This document shows, piece by piece, positions 37,463 through 45,628 of a stretch of 57,385 nt of DNA. Position numbers and translations under genes: made by a program. The notes below the pieces were generated by a model, which was given only the letters and a program-made list of their open reading frames with translations, searched no databases and was not told where the DNA came from. This DNA is from an uncultured Lachnospiraceae bacterium (GTDB lineage: Bacteria; Bacillota; Clostridia; Lachnospirales; Lachnospiraceae). The DNA lies in NCBI GenBank assembly GCA_947246015.1, contig CAMXQE010000027.1:1-57385 (forward strand), given 5' to 3'. Positions within the stretch are counted from its first letter, which is position 1. Each line of letters opens with the position of its first letter.

Positions 37463-37556
37463 TTTATTCCAGTGAGCAACGAGCCAGGCGTCTGCAACAT
37501 TTGGCGACTGCCGCGAGGGTCAAAGACCCCCGTTGCTTGCAGCGGGGTCTTTGATT
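37463..37556. repeat. Dispersed element C, copy 1
   Basis: TTTATTCC, then GAGCAACGAGCC, CTGCAACATTTGGCGACTGC and a strong hairpin TCAAAGACCCC/GGGGTCTTTGA followed by TTTT on the plus strand. It matches the copy at 39316 over most of its length. 37311-37462 upstream holds no gene. Confidence 0.8.
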
Positions 37557-37563
37557 TTACATA

Positions 37564-37607
37564 TAAAAAGAGTGTATATCCTTCTAAAACAAATCGGATT
37601 TACACTC
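37564..37607 (-). terminator. Terminator of ychF
   Basis: On the minus strand GAGTGTAAATCC and GGATATACACTC form the stem, followed by TTTTT. Confidence 0.7.
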
Positions 37608-37757
37608 TCTCCTGCCAATCACTCCTATAATATTTCCATCTTACTCTTTGATAATGTCTAAATCTGTCAGATTGATTCCTGAAACAGTTAAAATAACTTT
37701 TAAGGCTATATAACGTCTTTTCATTTTCTGTCTGGCGCCATACCGGCGTTCCGCAGA

Positions 37758-38855
37758 CTACACATTGAACCGGAACAGAATTACATCCCCATCCTTCACC
37801 ACATAATCCTTTCCTTCCATACCAACCAGACCTTTCTCTCTGGCAGCCGCCAGTGAGCCCTGTTCCAAAAGGTCCTTGTAGTTGACCACTTCCGCCTTAA
37901 TAAACCCGCGCTCAAAATCTGTGTGGATTTTTCCCGCTGCCTGCGGCGCTTTCGTTCCCAGTTTAATCGTCCATGCCCTCGTCTCGTCCTCGCCTGCCGT
38001 AAGGAAGCTATGTAAGCCCAATATACGGTAGCTTGCCTTAATCAGCTTCTCCAGTCCGGACTCTTCCAAACCTAAATCTTCTAAAAACATAGCTTTCTCG
38101 TCATCGTCCAGCTCCGCAATTTCCTGCTCAATCTGCGCACAGATGACAAAAACCCCGCTGCCGTTTTCCGCTGCAAATTCCCGTACTGCGGTGACTCCCG
38201 CATTATCTGCCCCGTCATTTGCCAAATCCTCCTCTGACACATTTGCGGCAAAAATAACCGGTTTGTACGTCAGCAGATTATAAGACGCAAGCCATGCCAG
38301 CTCGTCCTCATCCTCCGTTTCAAATCCAAGCGCCAGTCTGCCATCCTCCAGATGCGCCTTGATGCGTTCCAAAAGCTCAAGCTCTTTTGCCAGAGTCTTG
38401 TCCATTCTGGCCCCTTTAGAAGTTTTTGCAATTCTCCGCTCCAAAATCTCCAAATCCGAAAAAATAAGTTCAAGATTAATCGTTTCAATGTCTCTCAAAG
38501 GGTCTACGCTTCCATCCACATGCACCACATTGGAATCTTCAAAACAACGTACCACATGGACAATGGCATCCACCTCGCGGATATTGCTTAAGAACTGGTT
38601 GCCAAGCCCCTCTCCCTTTGAAGCCCCCTTCACCAGTCCGGCAATGTCCACAAATTCAATGACTGCCGGCGTTACCTTTTTGGAATGATACATATCTCCC
38701 AATAATTTCAGCCGTTCATCCGGCACCGCCACAATTCCCACGTTCGGGTCAATGGTACAGAACGGATAATTGGCAGATTCCGCTCCTGCCTTTGTCAGTG
38801 AATTGAATAATGTGCTTTTCCCTACGTTGGGAAGACCTACGATTCCTAGTTTCAT
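37758..38855 (-). CDS. ychF: Redox-regulated ATPase YchF (Obg-like)
   Basis: A 365-residue TRAFAC P-loop protein. G1 is GLPNVGKST, G3 DIAGLVKGAS, and the NKxD motif is replaced by NVSE, the change that gives the family ATP preference. A C-terminal TGS domain (DFERGFIKAEVV) is present. YchF binds ribosomes and affects stress response. Only a weak AGG precedes the ATG, perhaps because an integrase remnant now abuts its 5' end. Confidence 0.95.
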   Translation of the reverse strand: MKLGIVGLPNVGKSTLFNSLTKAGAESANYPFCTIDPNVGIVAVPDERLKLLGDMYHSKKVTPAVIEFVDIAGLVKGASKGEGLGNQFLSNIREVDAIVHVVRCFEDSNVVHVDGSVDPLRDIETINLELIFSDLEILERRIAKTSKGARMDKTLAKELELLERIKAHLEDGRLALGFETEDEDELAWLASYNLLTYKPVIFAANVSEEDLANDGADNAGVTAVREFAAENGSGVFVICAQIEQEIAELDDDEKAMFLEDLGLEESGLEKLIKASYRILGLHSFLTAGEDETRAWTIKLGTKAPQAAGKIHTDFERGFIKAEVVNYKDLLEQGSLAAAREKGLVGMEGKDYVVKDGDVILFRFNV

Positions 38856-38859
38856 AATC

Positions 38860-39053
38860 TATTTTACCTGTCCAGAAATCCTTTATTTTCAAGGGTTTCT
38901 GCCTTTCTATAAATTTTATCTGCGCCCTTTTTACGCCCTTTTCATAAGTGGCGGGCGTAGCTTCTTCAAACTGGCGAACTGCTTTTACCAGTGACTCGTC
39001 CTTTCTTTGATAAATGCCTTTGCCGCACTCCTTACCTTTTAGATTTTTCCCAT
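38860..39053 (-). pseudogene. Integrase 5' remnant with a one-base frameshift
   Basis: An ATG at 39053 with perfect AAAGGAG spacing opens ATG GGA AAA ATC TAA and stops. Restoring one A to the five-A run gives GKNLKGKECGKGIYQRKD, the typical arm-domain start of Tn916-class tyrosine recombinases. After QRKD the frame no longer resembles an integrase and runs into ychF, so most of the gene is deleted. Confidence 0.7.
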
Positions 39054-39137
39054 ATATACGGACTCCTTTCTCATATCAAAAAAGAGTCCAACGCAATAAT
39101 AGAGTATAGCACAAAGACTCTGTTTTTTCAATCCTAA

Positions 39138-39287
39138 TCAACACCATCCGTTATTATGTGGATTAGAGCATGTTTGAAAATTCATTCCTACCATCTGTAC
39201 GCCACAATTTGTCTGTTTCAGCATTGTATCAATTTTATTTTTCCCAATATTTCTATACTCGGCTGCTTCCTTAATCGTTAATATCAT
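39138..39287 (-). pseudogene. Excisionase-like HTH remnant
   Basis: 49 residues beginning MILTIKEAAEYRNIGKNKID, the helix-turn-helix start of Tn916-type excisionases. It lacks the usual N-terminal few residues, the wing diverges, and no ribosome site precedes it. Placed just upstream of the integrase remnant, as in intact elements. Confidence 0.6.
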
Positions 39288-39315
39288 TTTGAGGTGTATC
39301 GGTACTCGTACTTCA

Positions 39316-39438
39316 TTTATTCCCGCGAGCAACGAGCCAAGTGTCTGCAACATTTGGCGACTGCCGCGAGGGTCAAATACCCCGCCCCTTGGGGCGTTTC
39401 AAATTTGATGCCCCGCTGCTTGCGGCGGGGTCTTTGAC
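39316..39438. repeat. Dispersed element C, copy 2
   Basis: Same order as the 37463 copy, with a longer hairpin GTCAAATACCCCGCC/GGCGGGGTCTTTGAC enclosing an extra CCCC/GGGG stem. A further fragment (TCAAAGACCCCG) is at 40629. The two full copies flank ychF and the integrase/excisionase remnants in direct orientation. Confidence 0.8.
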
Positions 39439-39441
39439 TTC

Positions 39442-39505
39442 CTCATTTCTGCGCTGCTTTTTGCGCATATCAAGTTTGTGGATGCAGCGCAGACACAAAC
39501 TTGCG
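39442..39505. repeat. Dispersed element A, copy 3 (core only)
   Basis: CTGCGCTGC, CAAGTTTGTG, GCAGCGCAG, CACAAACTTG in the same interleaved order as copy 2, ending in the AAATGAGG edge next to element C. The third hairpin is absent and no intact gene follows. Confidence 0.8.
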
Positions 39506-39563
39506 GAACTCTTCTATTCTTACCGATATTGACGGGATAAGGGTATACCCTCATATATGAACC

Positions 39564-40535
39564 TTAGATTTTATCTAATATATCCTTGGGAATTTCTCCC
39601 AATCCGGGTTCTATATCTATATCAAATAAGCAATATAACAATTCATAAAAATCTTCTTCCAATATTTCCGGGTCTGTCCATTGAAGTGAGAATTTAGTTT
39701 TTGCATATAAAGGTATTCCATCATCAAAATTTTCCTCACGTATAATACAAACGTATTTATTAGACTGGGCATGAATCATCATATCTCCTTGTATAATCAT
39801 CGTCTCCCATCCAACACCGCCATTCCTTGAATCAGCTTTCTTAGCATAAAATTTATCACATATTAAAAGAACCTTATCTGCCATAATCAATTCATTTGTC
39901 ATCCACTGCGGCAAATCGTGCCCGGGTTTTAAATGATACATATCAACACGCGCATTAACACCATTCTCCCTTAATTTGCACACAAAATTTTTTACCCATT
40001 TTCTATTTTCTGGATTTTCACCTGTATAACTGATAAAAACTCTCGGATTTTTAACCGATTTTTTTTTCTTATTTATACTTTTATCCAGTTGCAAATAAAC
40101 TTCTTTTGAATATGCAAAAATATTAAGATTTATATTTGCTTCACTTTCAAAATAGGATTTCAAAATTTCAAACGAATCCTGCACACTTAATCCACCCGCA
40201 CCGGCTCCAAGCAAAGGCATATTAATATCAGACAATGAATTAAGTTCGCAATAGTTCTTTATTTCTTTGCAAATACTATGTAAATATTCCACTTTACTTC
40301 TACCGGTAAATCCATCTACAGAAGCAGCAAATCCTATTACAATAGCATTCGTAAAATTCCCTTTACTTTCATCAAATACTATATCTCCCGGTTTCTCAAC
40401 ACCTGGTGAATTCAGAATACCATTTATATCCAGATTTTTTTTAATCGATTTAGTTATCCCTCCCATATGATTACATGGAATAATAATAATGTCACACTTT
40501 TTATCAAATATACTTCCACAAACTAATTCATACAT
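39564..40535 (-). CDS. Macro-domain and SEFIR-domain fusion protein
   Basis: A 323-residue cytosolic protein. Residues 1-150 form a macro-like domain (GSIFDKKCDIIIIPCNHMGG at the start, and the ADP-ribose loop PLLGAGAGGLS at 107-117). Residues 164-305 form a SEFIR domain, a TIR relative: PRVFISYTGENPENRKWV, then ARVDMYHLKPGHDLP, SD-like ADKVLLICDKFY, and GGVGWE with Glu244 at the position of the TIR catalytic glutamate. GAGGGG precedes the ATG. SEFIR/TIR proteins in bacteria act in immunity, and macro domains bind ADP-ribose signals. It sits in the island beside integrase remnants. An anti-phage role is inference. Confidence 0.8.
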   Translation of the reverse strand: MYELVCGSIFDKKCDIIIIPCNHMGGITKSIKKNLDINGILNSPGVEKPGDIVFDESKGNFTNAIVIGFAASVDGFTGRSKVEYLHSICKEIKNYCELNSLSDINMPLLGAGAGGLSVQDSFEILKSYFESEANINLNIFAYSKEVYLQLDKSINKKKKSVKNPRVFISYTGENPENRKWVKNFVCKLRENGVNARVDMYHLKPGHDLPQWMTNELIMADKVLLICDKFYAKKADSRNGGVGWETMIIQGDMMIHAQSNKYVCIIREENFDDGIPLYAKTKFSLQWTDPEILEEDFYELLYCLFDIDIEPGLGEIPKDILDKI

Positions 40536-40664
40536 AAATTCCCCTCATTTCTTTTAAACGTATTAAAATTTTACATGAATTTTCATTAGTTCCTTCACAA
40601 AAAATCTATTATTTCATTCTTATCAAAATCAAAGACCCCGCGGGAGTAAATTTTTGACTATTTT

Positions 40665-40904
40665 CTATCCCGTTGAAGCAATCACTTCATTACCAACCCA
40701 ATAATCTGATATAATATTTAAACTATAACATAAATATACTTTATTTTCTATATTTTTACATATACCACGAAAAAAATCAGGCATACCAGATAAGAACCTT
40801 ATTTCTCCCAAAGAACCGGCTCTGGCCGGAGATGGTACTCCTGTATATACATCTGCCCGGGTAACGCCGCTTAAGTCGCCACCCGCACTTAGGGTTTGTG
40901 CATT
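40665..40904 (-). pseudogene. Open frame without a start, possible decayed gene
   Basis: Eighty codons without a stop on the minus strand, reading AQTLSAGGDLSGVTRADVYT near its beginning and ending EVIASTG. No ATG, GTG or TTG with a ribosome site opens it. A Cys-rich frame (KVKCTNPKCGWRLKRRYPG) overlaps in another phase. No family is recognised. The rest of 40536-41120 is AT-rich and shows nothing else. Confidence 0.3.
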
Positions 40905-41120
40905 TCACCTTTTCCATTGACAACCGCCTCCCCGCACTGATATGTAACAAGGAAATCAGCCTGTCCACCGATTTCCTTTTATTATTTGTACATTATCAAT
41001 TTTCTTCGTGTGGTGCTTATGCAGGGCTGGATATCTTACTTATCCGGGAACTTCTTCCACTCCCCTTTTTAACTATTTACATTAAAGGTTTAGCCACACC
41101 ATAGCTGGCCGCTTAGTATT

Positions 41121-42881
41121 TTAATTTATTATACTATCCTTATTACATACATTATAAAGTTGATGCTCAAATAATACATTAAACTTTCCATTTGCTGTAA
41201 ACATATTAGAAGGACTTTTTATTGCAACAATTTTTCCATCTTCCATTAAAGCAACCCTGTCACTGATTAGAACCGTTGAAAGTCTATGTGCAATCGTTAT
41301 GATCGTCTTACTGCCAGAGAGTAAACGAATCGTTTTCAATATTTCATTTTCGCTATGACTGTCCAATGAACTAGTTGATTCATCAAAAATAATGATATCT
41401 GGATTTTGTAACAACAGCCTTGCTATTGATAGTCGCTGCCTTTGACCACCAGATAATTTGATACCACGCTCACCAATATTCGTTTCAAATTTATCAGGCA
41501 GGCTCTCAATAAATAACAGGATGTTCGCTTTTTCACAAGCACTTCTAATCTCTTCCTCCCCTGCATGTCTGTTTGCAAGCAATAGATTTTCCCTGATGGA
41601 GAGATTTAACATTTGAGAAAACTGGGAGACTATACCAATTTTACTGCTTATGCTCTCATGAGACAGTTCAGAAACCCGCCTGTTACCAATCAGAATTTCA
41701 CCGCCACATGGCTCATATACTCCCGTCAGCAAATTAGCTAAGGTCGTTTTTCCACAACCACTCCTGCCTACAATTGCAATGTGCTCGCCAGGATAAATGG
41801 TTATATTTAATGAATTGACAACAAATTGCTGTTTATTATTATATCGAAAACTAACATTCGAAAAAGTTATTTTATCTTCCAAATTTGCAACCCTTATCTT
41901 TATGTTATATTCTAATTCCAGAATCTCAAATACTCGTTCAATATTAGGCTTCTGGGCACTGAAATCAAGAATTGAATTCACAACAGACGTAATGTTATCC
42001 ACCAGCTGGATAAAGTAATCCATATAGGTAAGCAGAATTCCAACGGTAAGTTTTTTACGGATAATCAGCACTCCTCCTACAAAATACAGATTCATTCTAG
42101 TGACAAAATAATCTTTAAATGCAACAAAGAGCCAGTTAAGAGCAATATATATTTGACTCCTAACTATTAATTTTGCAAGGTTCTTTCTATACTTGTCGAA
42201 TTCTGCCTCCATGCATATCTCTAAATTATTTGTTTTTATATCAGCCCAATTTTGAAAGGAATTATTTAGAAAGCTGTCATACTCTCCTTCAAATTTACGC
42301 CGTTCCTCTGATGCTCGATTGGCCTTCTTACTGATAATCTGTACTGACCAGAAAGAAAAAGGAATAACAATAAAAGCAATGATTGTTAATGTTCGATTAA
42401 TTGCAAATAATATTACAGATATCACTAAAATTTTTGCAATCGAGAAGAAATAATCAATTACATGCTTCTGTAAAAAAGTTTCAAACAATTCAACATCACG
42501 ATCAATTCTGTTTGCCAAATCACCCGTACTATATTTTGTATAAGAATCTGCTTTCATATTAACGTATCTTTTCAAGACATTAACCCGCAATTCTATCTTT
42601 AGTTTAATAAATAAAGTATTATACGATATCCTGGTAAACTTAATCAGTAATGTCTGTAACAAAAAAACAGACAAATAACCAGCAATAACCATTGGCAGAT
42701 GCCTAATTTTGCCCTTAACAATCACTTGATCAATAAATATGTAATAAAAAAATGGTTGTACGAGCCCGGGCAATAAATCAAGACTTTTTAAAAACAGAAG
42801 CTGATATAATAGTACCTTTTTTTTACCCAGTAATCCAAAGGTTCTTTTCAAAGTTCTGATACGATCTGATTGTTCTTTCAA
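41121..42881 (-). CDS. ABC exporter half-transporter (second of a pair)
   Basis: A 586-residue half-transporter: six-helix exporter domain, then an ATPase domain with Walker A GRSGCGKTT, signature LSGGQRQRL and Walker B PDIIIFDESTSSLD. The catalytic glutamate is present. No C39 peptidase domain precedes the helices. I chose TTG 42881 because AGAGGGGA lies five bases upstream; TTG at 42941 has almost no ribosome site. It lies directly after the first half-transporter and probably pairs with it. Substrate unknown; the upstream Cys-rich product is a candidate. Confidence 0.85.
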   Translation of the reverse strand: MKEQSDRIRTLKRTFGLLGKKKVLLYQLLFLKSLDLLPGLVQPFFYYIFIDQVIVKGKIRHLPMVIAGYLSVFLLQTLLIKFTRISYNTLFIKLKIELRVNVLKRYVNMKADSYTKYSTGDLANRIDRDVELFETFLQKHVIDYFFSIAKILVISVILFAINRTLTIIAFIVIPFSFWSVQIISKKANRASEERRKFEGEYDSFLNNSFQNWADIKTNNLEICMEAEFDKYRKNLAKLIVRSQIYIALNWLFVAFKDYFVTRMNLYFVGGVLIIRKKLTVGILLTYMDYFIQLVDNITSVVNSILDFSAQKPNIERVFEILELEYNIKIRVANLEDKITFSNVSFRYNNKQQFVVNSLNITIYPGEHIAIVGRSGCGKTTLANLLTGVYEPCGGEILIGNRRVSELSHESISSKIGIVSQFSQMLNLSIRENLLLANRHAGEEEIRSACEKANILLFIESLPDKFETNIGERGIKLSGGQRQRLSIARLLLQNPDIIIFDESTSSLDSHSENEILKTIRLLSGSKTIITIAHRLSTVLISDRVALMEDGKIVAIKSPSNMFTANGKFNVLFEHQLYNVCNKDSIIN

Positions 42882-42947
42882 ATAATCCCCTCTTTTTCCT
42901 ATGATTTCTATAAGCTGGTTACTTTGTATTCTGAACTTCAAGCCTGA

Positions 42948-44723
42948 CTATATAATCTCTCCGGATTTCGAGAGATTACTATACCATACTTGCTCCCGGA
43001 AAAGTTTATTATACGTCCCACAAGTCTCAAGTAACTCTTCATGTCTACCAAAACCTGTAGCTTTTCCATCTTCAAAAACAATGATTCTGTCCGAATTAAT
43101 TATTGTAGACCATCTGTGTGCAATAATAAGCAATGTATGATTTTTCCCAAGTAATTCCCATGATTTTTTTATCGTCATTTCGGACTCACTATCTAACGCA
43201 CTGGTCGATTCATCAAAAATCATGATTGGAGAATTTTTAACAAATGCTCTCGCAATTACAATTCTCTGTTTCTGACCTCCTGAAAAATACAGACCCCCGG
43301 TTCCAACAATGGTATCCAGACCATCCTCCAAACTGTTCACAAAATCATACAAGTCTACCATTTTAAGTGCTTCCCACAATAAATCATCCTGAAACTTGTC
43401 CCAGGCAAACTGCAAATTAAATCTTATAGAACCGTTATAAATAACGCTGTTTTGATGAACGACTCCTATTTGCTCACGCAAATATTTGATATCATATTCC
43501 ATGATATCCTTACCATCCACAAATATATTTCCGTCATTGACATCATAAATCCTGCACAACAAATTCACTAACGTACTTTTTCCCACTCCACTATTCCCTA
43601 CTATAGCGATTTTCTCACATGGATTGATGCGAAATGACAAATCTTTAAATACATTCCGTTCCTCATTATAATAAAATGAAACATTTTTCAACTCGATGCT
43701 TCCTGCAATTTGTTCTCTGTTACGCTTAAGAATCTTATGCTTATTTAAATGTTCTGGCCCCTCTTCTTCCAACGGAGCATCAAATAACTCCATAATCCTA
43801 TCACAGGAAACCATATTGGACGAGAGAGACAGTATTTTTGAGTTAATACTGTTAAACGTTGTGATGCAGTTCGTATAATAAGCAAAACAGGCTGTAACCC
43901 CGCCTATCGTAAGCTGATTGGCTTTTACCAAAAGAGCTGCAATTGTAAACATACACATCTGCGCGAGCACCAATATTCCAGTGTTAAACCGCTCTGCTTT
44001 CACTTCTATTCTATTTAAACCAATACTCATTCTGGCTATTTCAATATTCCTTCGAAGGAATTCCGAAAGAATCTGTTTGGAGGCATGTAAAAGCTTTATT
44101 TCCTGCATTCCGCCTAAAATTTCGAATGTCCAGGATGACAATATTCCCTTTCTTTTGATAATACGAGTATTCTCGCTTTTCGCTTTTCCGAAAAAAATTC
44201 TTGATACATATATGATTACGGGAGTTGAGACTGTAGTAAAAACCCCCATCCATATATTTGCACAATATATAAATACAAGAGCAATAAACATATTAATGAA
44301 ATTTGATACCAATCCAAATAAATTAATACTTATCATTGTCATAATCTGATCAACATCATATCCCATTCTGCTAATCGTATCGCCGCTATACATACTTGCT
44401 AAACAGCTGCCCCTGAATCTTAAAATTCTGGAATACAGTTCTGCTCTTATATCGAATAGAAATGTTGTGCTGGTTACTTTTTCCATAATATTCACTATCG
44501 TATACATCGCCTGATTAAAAATATATACCGCTCCATATATCCTTACAATATAAATAAAACGCGACATATTTTGAGCATTGAGTACCTCATCGACCAACCA
44601 TCCAATAATAAATGGCAATATCATAAGCGTTATGGAAGCCAAAATGATACTAAGTAACATGATAATAAATTTCCATTTATGGGGTTTTGCAAATTTTAGG
44701 ACAAATTTTATCTTTTCTTTCAC
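42948..44723 (-). CDS. ABC exporter half-transporter (first of a pair)
   Basis: A 591-residue half-transporter with six N-terminal helices and an ATPase domain: Walker A GNSGVGKST, signature FSGGQKQRI, Walker B SPIMIFDESTSALD, H-loop AHRWST. Both sites look competent, unlike many heterodimers with one degenerate site. GTG start at 44723 with GGAGG seven bases before it. Codon use and base composition are AT-rich compared with the core genes. Co-transcribed with the Cys-rich gene upstream. Confidence 0.88.
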   Translation of the reverse strand: MKEKIKFVLKFAKPHKWKFIIMLLSIILASITLMILPFIIGWLVDEVLNAQNMSRFIYIVRIYGAVYIFNQAMYTIVNIMEKVTSTTFLFDIRAELYSRILRFRGSCLASMYSGDTISRMGYDVDQIMTMISINLFGLVSNFINMFIALVFIYCANIWMGVFTTVSTPVIIYVSRIFFGKAKSENTRIIKRKGILSSWTFEILGGMQEIKLLHASKQILSEFLRRNIEIARMSIGLNRIEVKAERFNTGILVLAQMCMFTIAALLVKANQLTIGGVTACFAYYTNCITTFNSINSKILSLSSNMVSCDRIMELFDAPLEEEGPEHLNKHKILKRNREQIAGSIELKNVSFYYNEERNVFKDLSFRINPCEKIAIVGNSGVGKSTLVNLLCRIYDVNDGNIFVDGKDIMEYDIKYLREQIGVVHQNSVIYNGSIRFNLQFAWDKFQDDLLWEALKMVDLYDFVNSLEDGLDTIVGTGGLYFSGGQKQRIVIARAFVKNSPIMIFDESTSALDSESEMTIKKSWELLGKNHTLLIIAHRWSTIINSDRIIVFEDGKATGFGRHEELLETCGTYNKLFREQVWYSNLSKSGEII

Positions 44724-44833
44724 AGCTTTTCCTCCACAATATTATATTATTTTTCATCATTCCACATAATGGTCTGGTTGGTCGGGTTGTTAATGCAACA
44801 ATTGTGTATAGACATTTCGATATAAAAAACATC

Positions 44834-44926
44834 TTACCCAGCCCCATATGAAACACCATATTTGTCACAATCGAAAAAACACCGGAACGCACTAATTTCA
44901 CAATATTCTACAAACATTCCTTTCAT
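44834..44926 (-). CDS. Possible 30-residue Cys-containing peptide
   Basis: A short frame between the Cys-rich gene and the exporter, reading MKGMFVEYCEISAFRCFFDC and ending in a Gly/Tyr-rich GVSYGAG. It has three cysteines. No good ribosome site precedes it, so it may be chance; its place in an exporter operon is the reason to list it. Confidence 0.25.
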   Translation of the reverse strand: MKGMFVEYCEISAFRCFFDCDKYGVSYGAG

Positions 44927-45007
44927 AATAGAACTACTGTGATATCAGCACATCCAGGTGGCTGTTTTTACAAGTTAGTCACGGTATTAAATTTTAAACA
45001 AATTATC

Positions 45008-45205
45008 TCATTTAATCTCTTTCCGTTTTCGCAAATGAATCGGTATATCTTCTTTAGTAACTTTGCATTTATGAAGTACTACGACATCTTCTTCGACTTC
45101 CTTTTCCGTCTTGCAGATAAAGCAGTGCTTATGCCAAGGACATTCTCTGGTGCATTTATGTATCACGCCTTGCACCATGCTGCATCCACCTCCACTTCCC
45201 GACAT
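45008..45205 (-). CDS. Cys-rich small protein at the head of the ABC exporter operon
   Basis: 65 residues with six cysteines (8, 18, 22, 28, 31, 47) and five histidines. The middle, CTRECPWHKHCFIC, could bind zinc or form disulfides; the N-terminus is Gly/Ser-rich and the C-terminus strongly basic (HLRKRKEIK). AGAGGAAA lies five bases before the ATG, so translation is likely. No signal peptide or double-glycine leader is seen, and no modifying enzyme gene is nearby. It could be an exported peptide or a small regulator. No family recognised. Confidence 0.6.
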   Translation of the reverse strand: MSGSGGGCSMVQGVIHKCTRECPWHKHCFICKTEKEVEEDVVVLHKCKVTKEDIPIHLRKRKEIK

Positions 45206-45291
45206 TTTTCTTTCCTCTTGTCATTTTGGGTTACAACTTACCTTATTTCATTTTCTTCATATTCTTTATCTTCTATATAGCCCGGATAAAT

Positions 45292-45379
45292 GTTGTGGCA
45301 AGGTTGTGGCAACTCTTTACATCATAATATACCACAGAATCTGCCTCGTCAATAGATTGTTCCATTTTTCTGCCACAAC
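45292..45379 (-). promoter_or_regulatory. Promoter and operator-like repeats of the Cys-peptide/ABC operon
   Basis: Promoter TTGACG, 17 bases, TATTAT (45352 to 45324 on the minus strand). Downstream, plus-strand GTTGTGGCA occurs at 45292 and 45303, an 11-bp period. Upstream, TGCCACAAC at 45371 is the inverse, and ATTGTTCCA at 45356 matches the repeat of the GTPase promoter in 8 of 9 bases. Confidence 0.65.
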
Positions 45380-45628
45380 TATCAAAAAAACTAAAACCGT
45401 AAAACAATATATATGTTCTACAGCTTTAGTTTCCCATTAGTGAATGAGTGTTTTTAATGCACTCCACACTTTCACCCATAAATATATTTAATGCCAATAT
45501 AAACTATGTTGGCTCATAAATGTGATGATACTCAAAATCACCCATCTACAGACTTCACAAATACCGGATAACCAGATTATGGATGATAATCAAACAGCTT
45601 TCGGATTCATATTATACGAACCTATAAG

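Noticed and set aside
40777..40968. 63-codon minus-strand Cys-containing frame
   Set aside because: Short, poorly initiated, and overlaps the start-less frame; noted only within that entry.
44677..44901. 74-codon minus-strand frame upstream of the first ABC gene
   Set aside because: Overlaps the exporter start in another frame and has no ribosome site.
45111..45440. 109-codon plus-strand frame in the Cys-peptide promoter region
   Set aside because: Antisense to the Cys-rich gene and its promoter, no ribosome site, no family.
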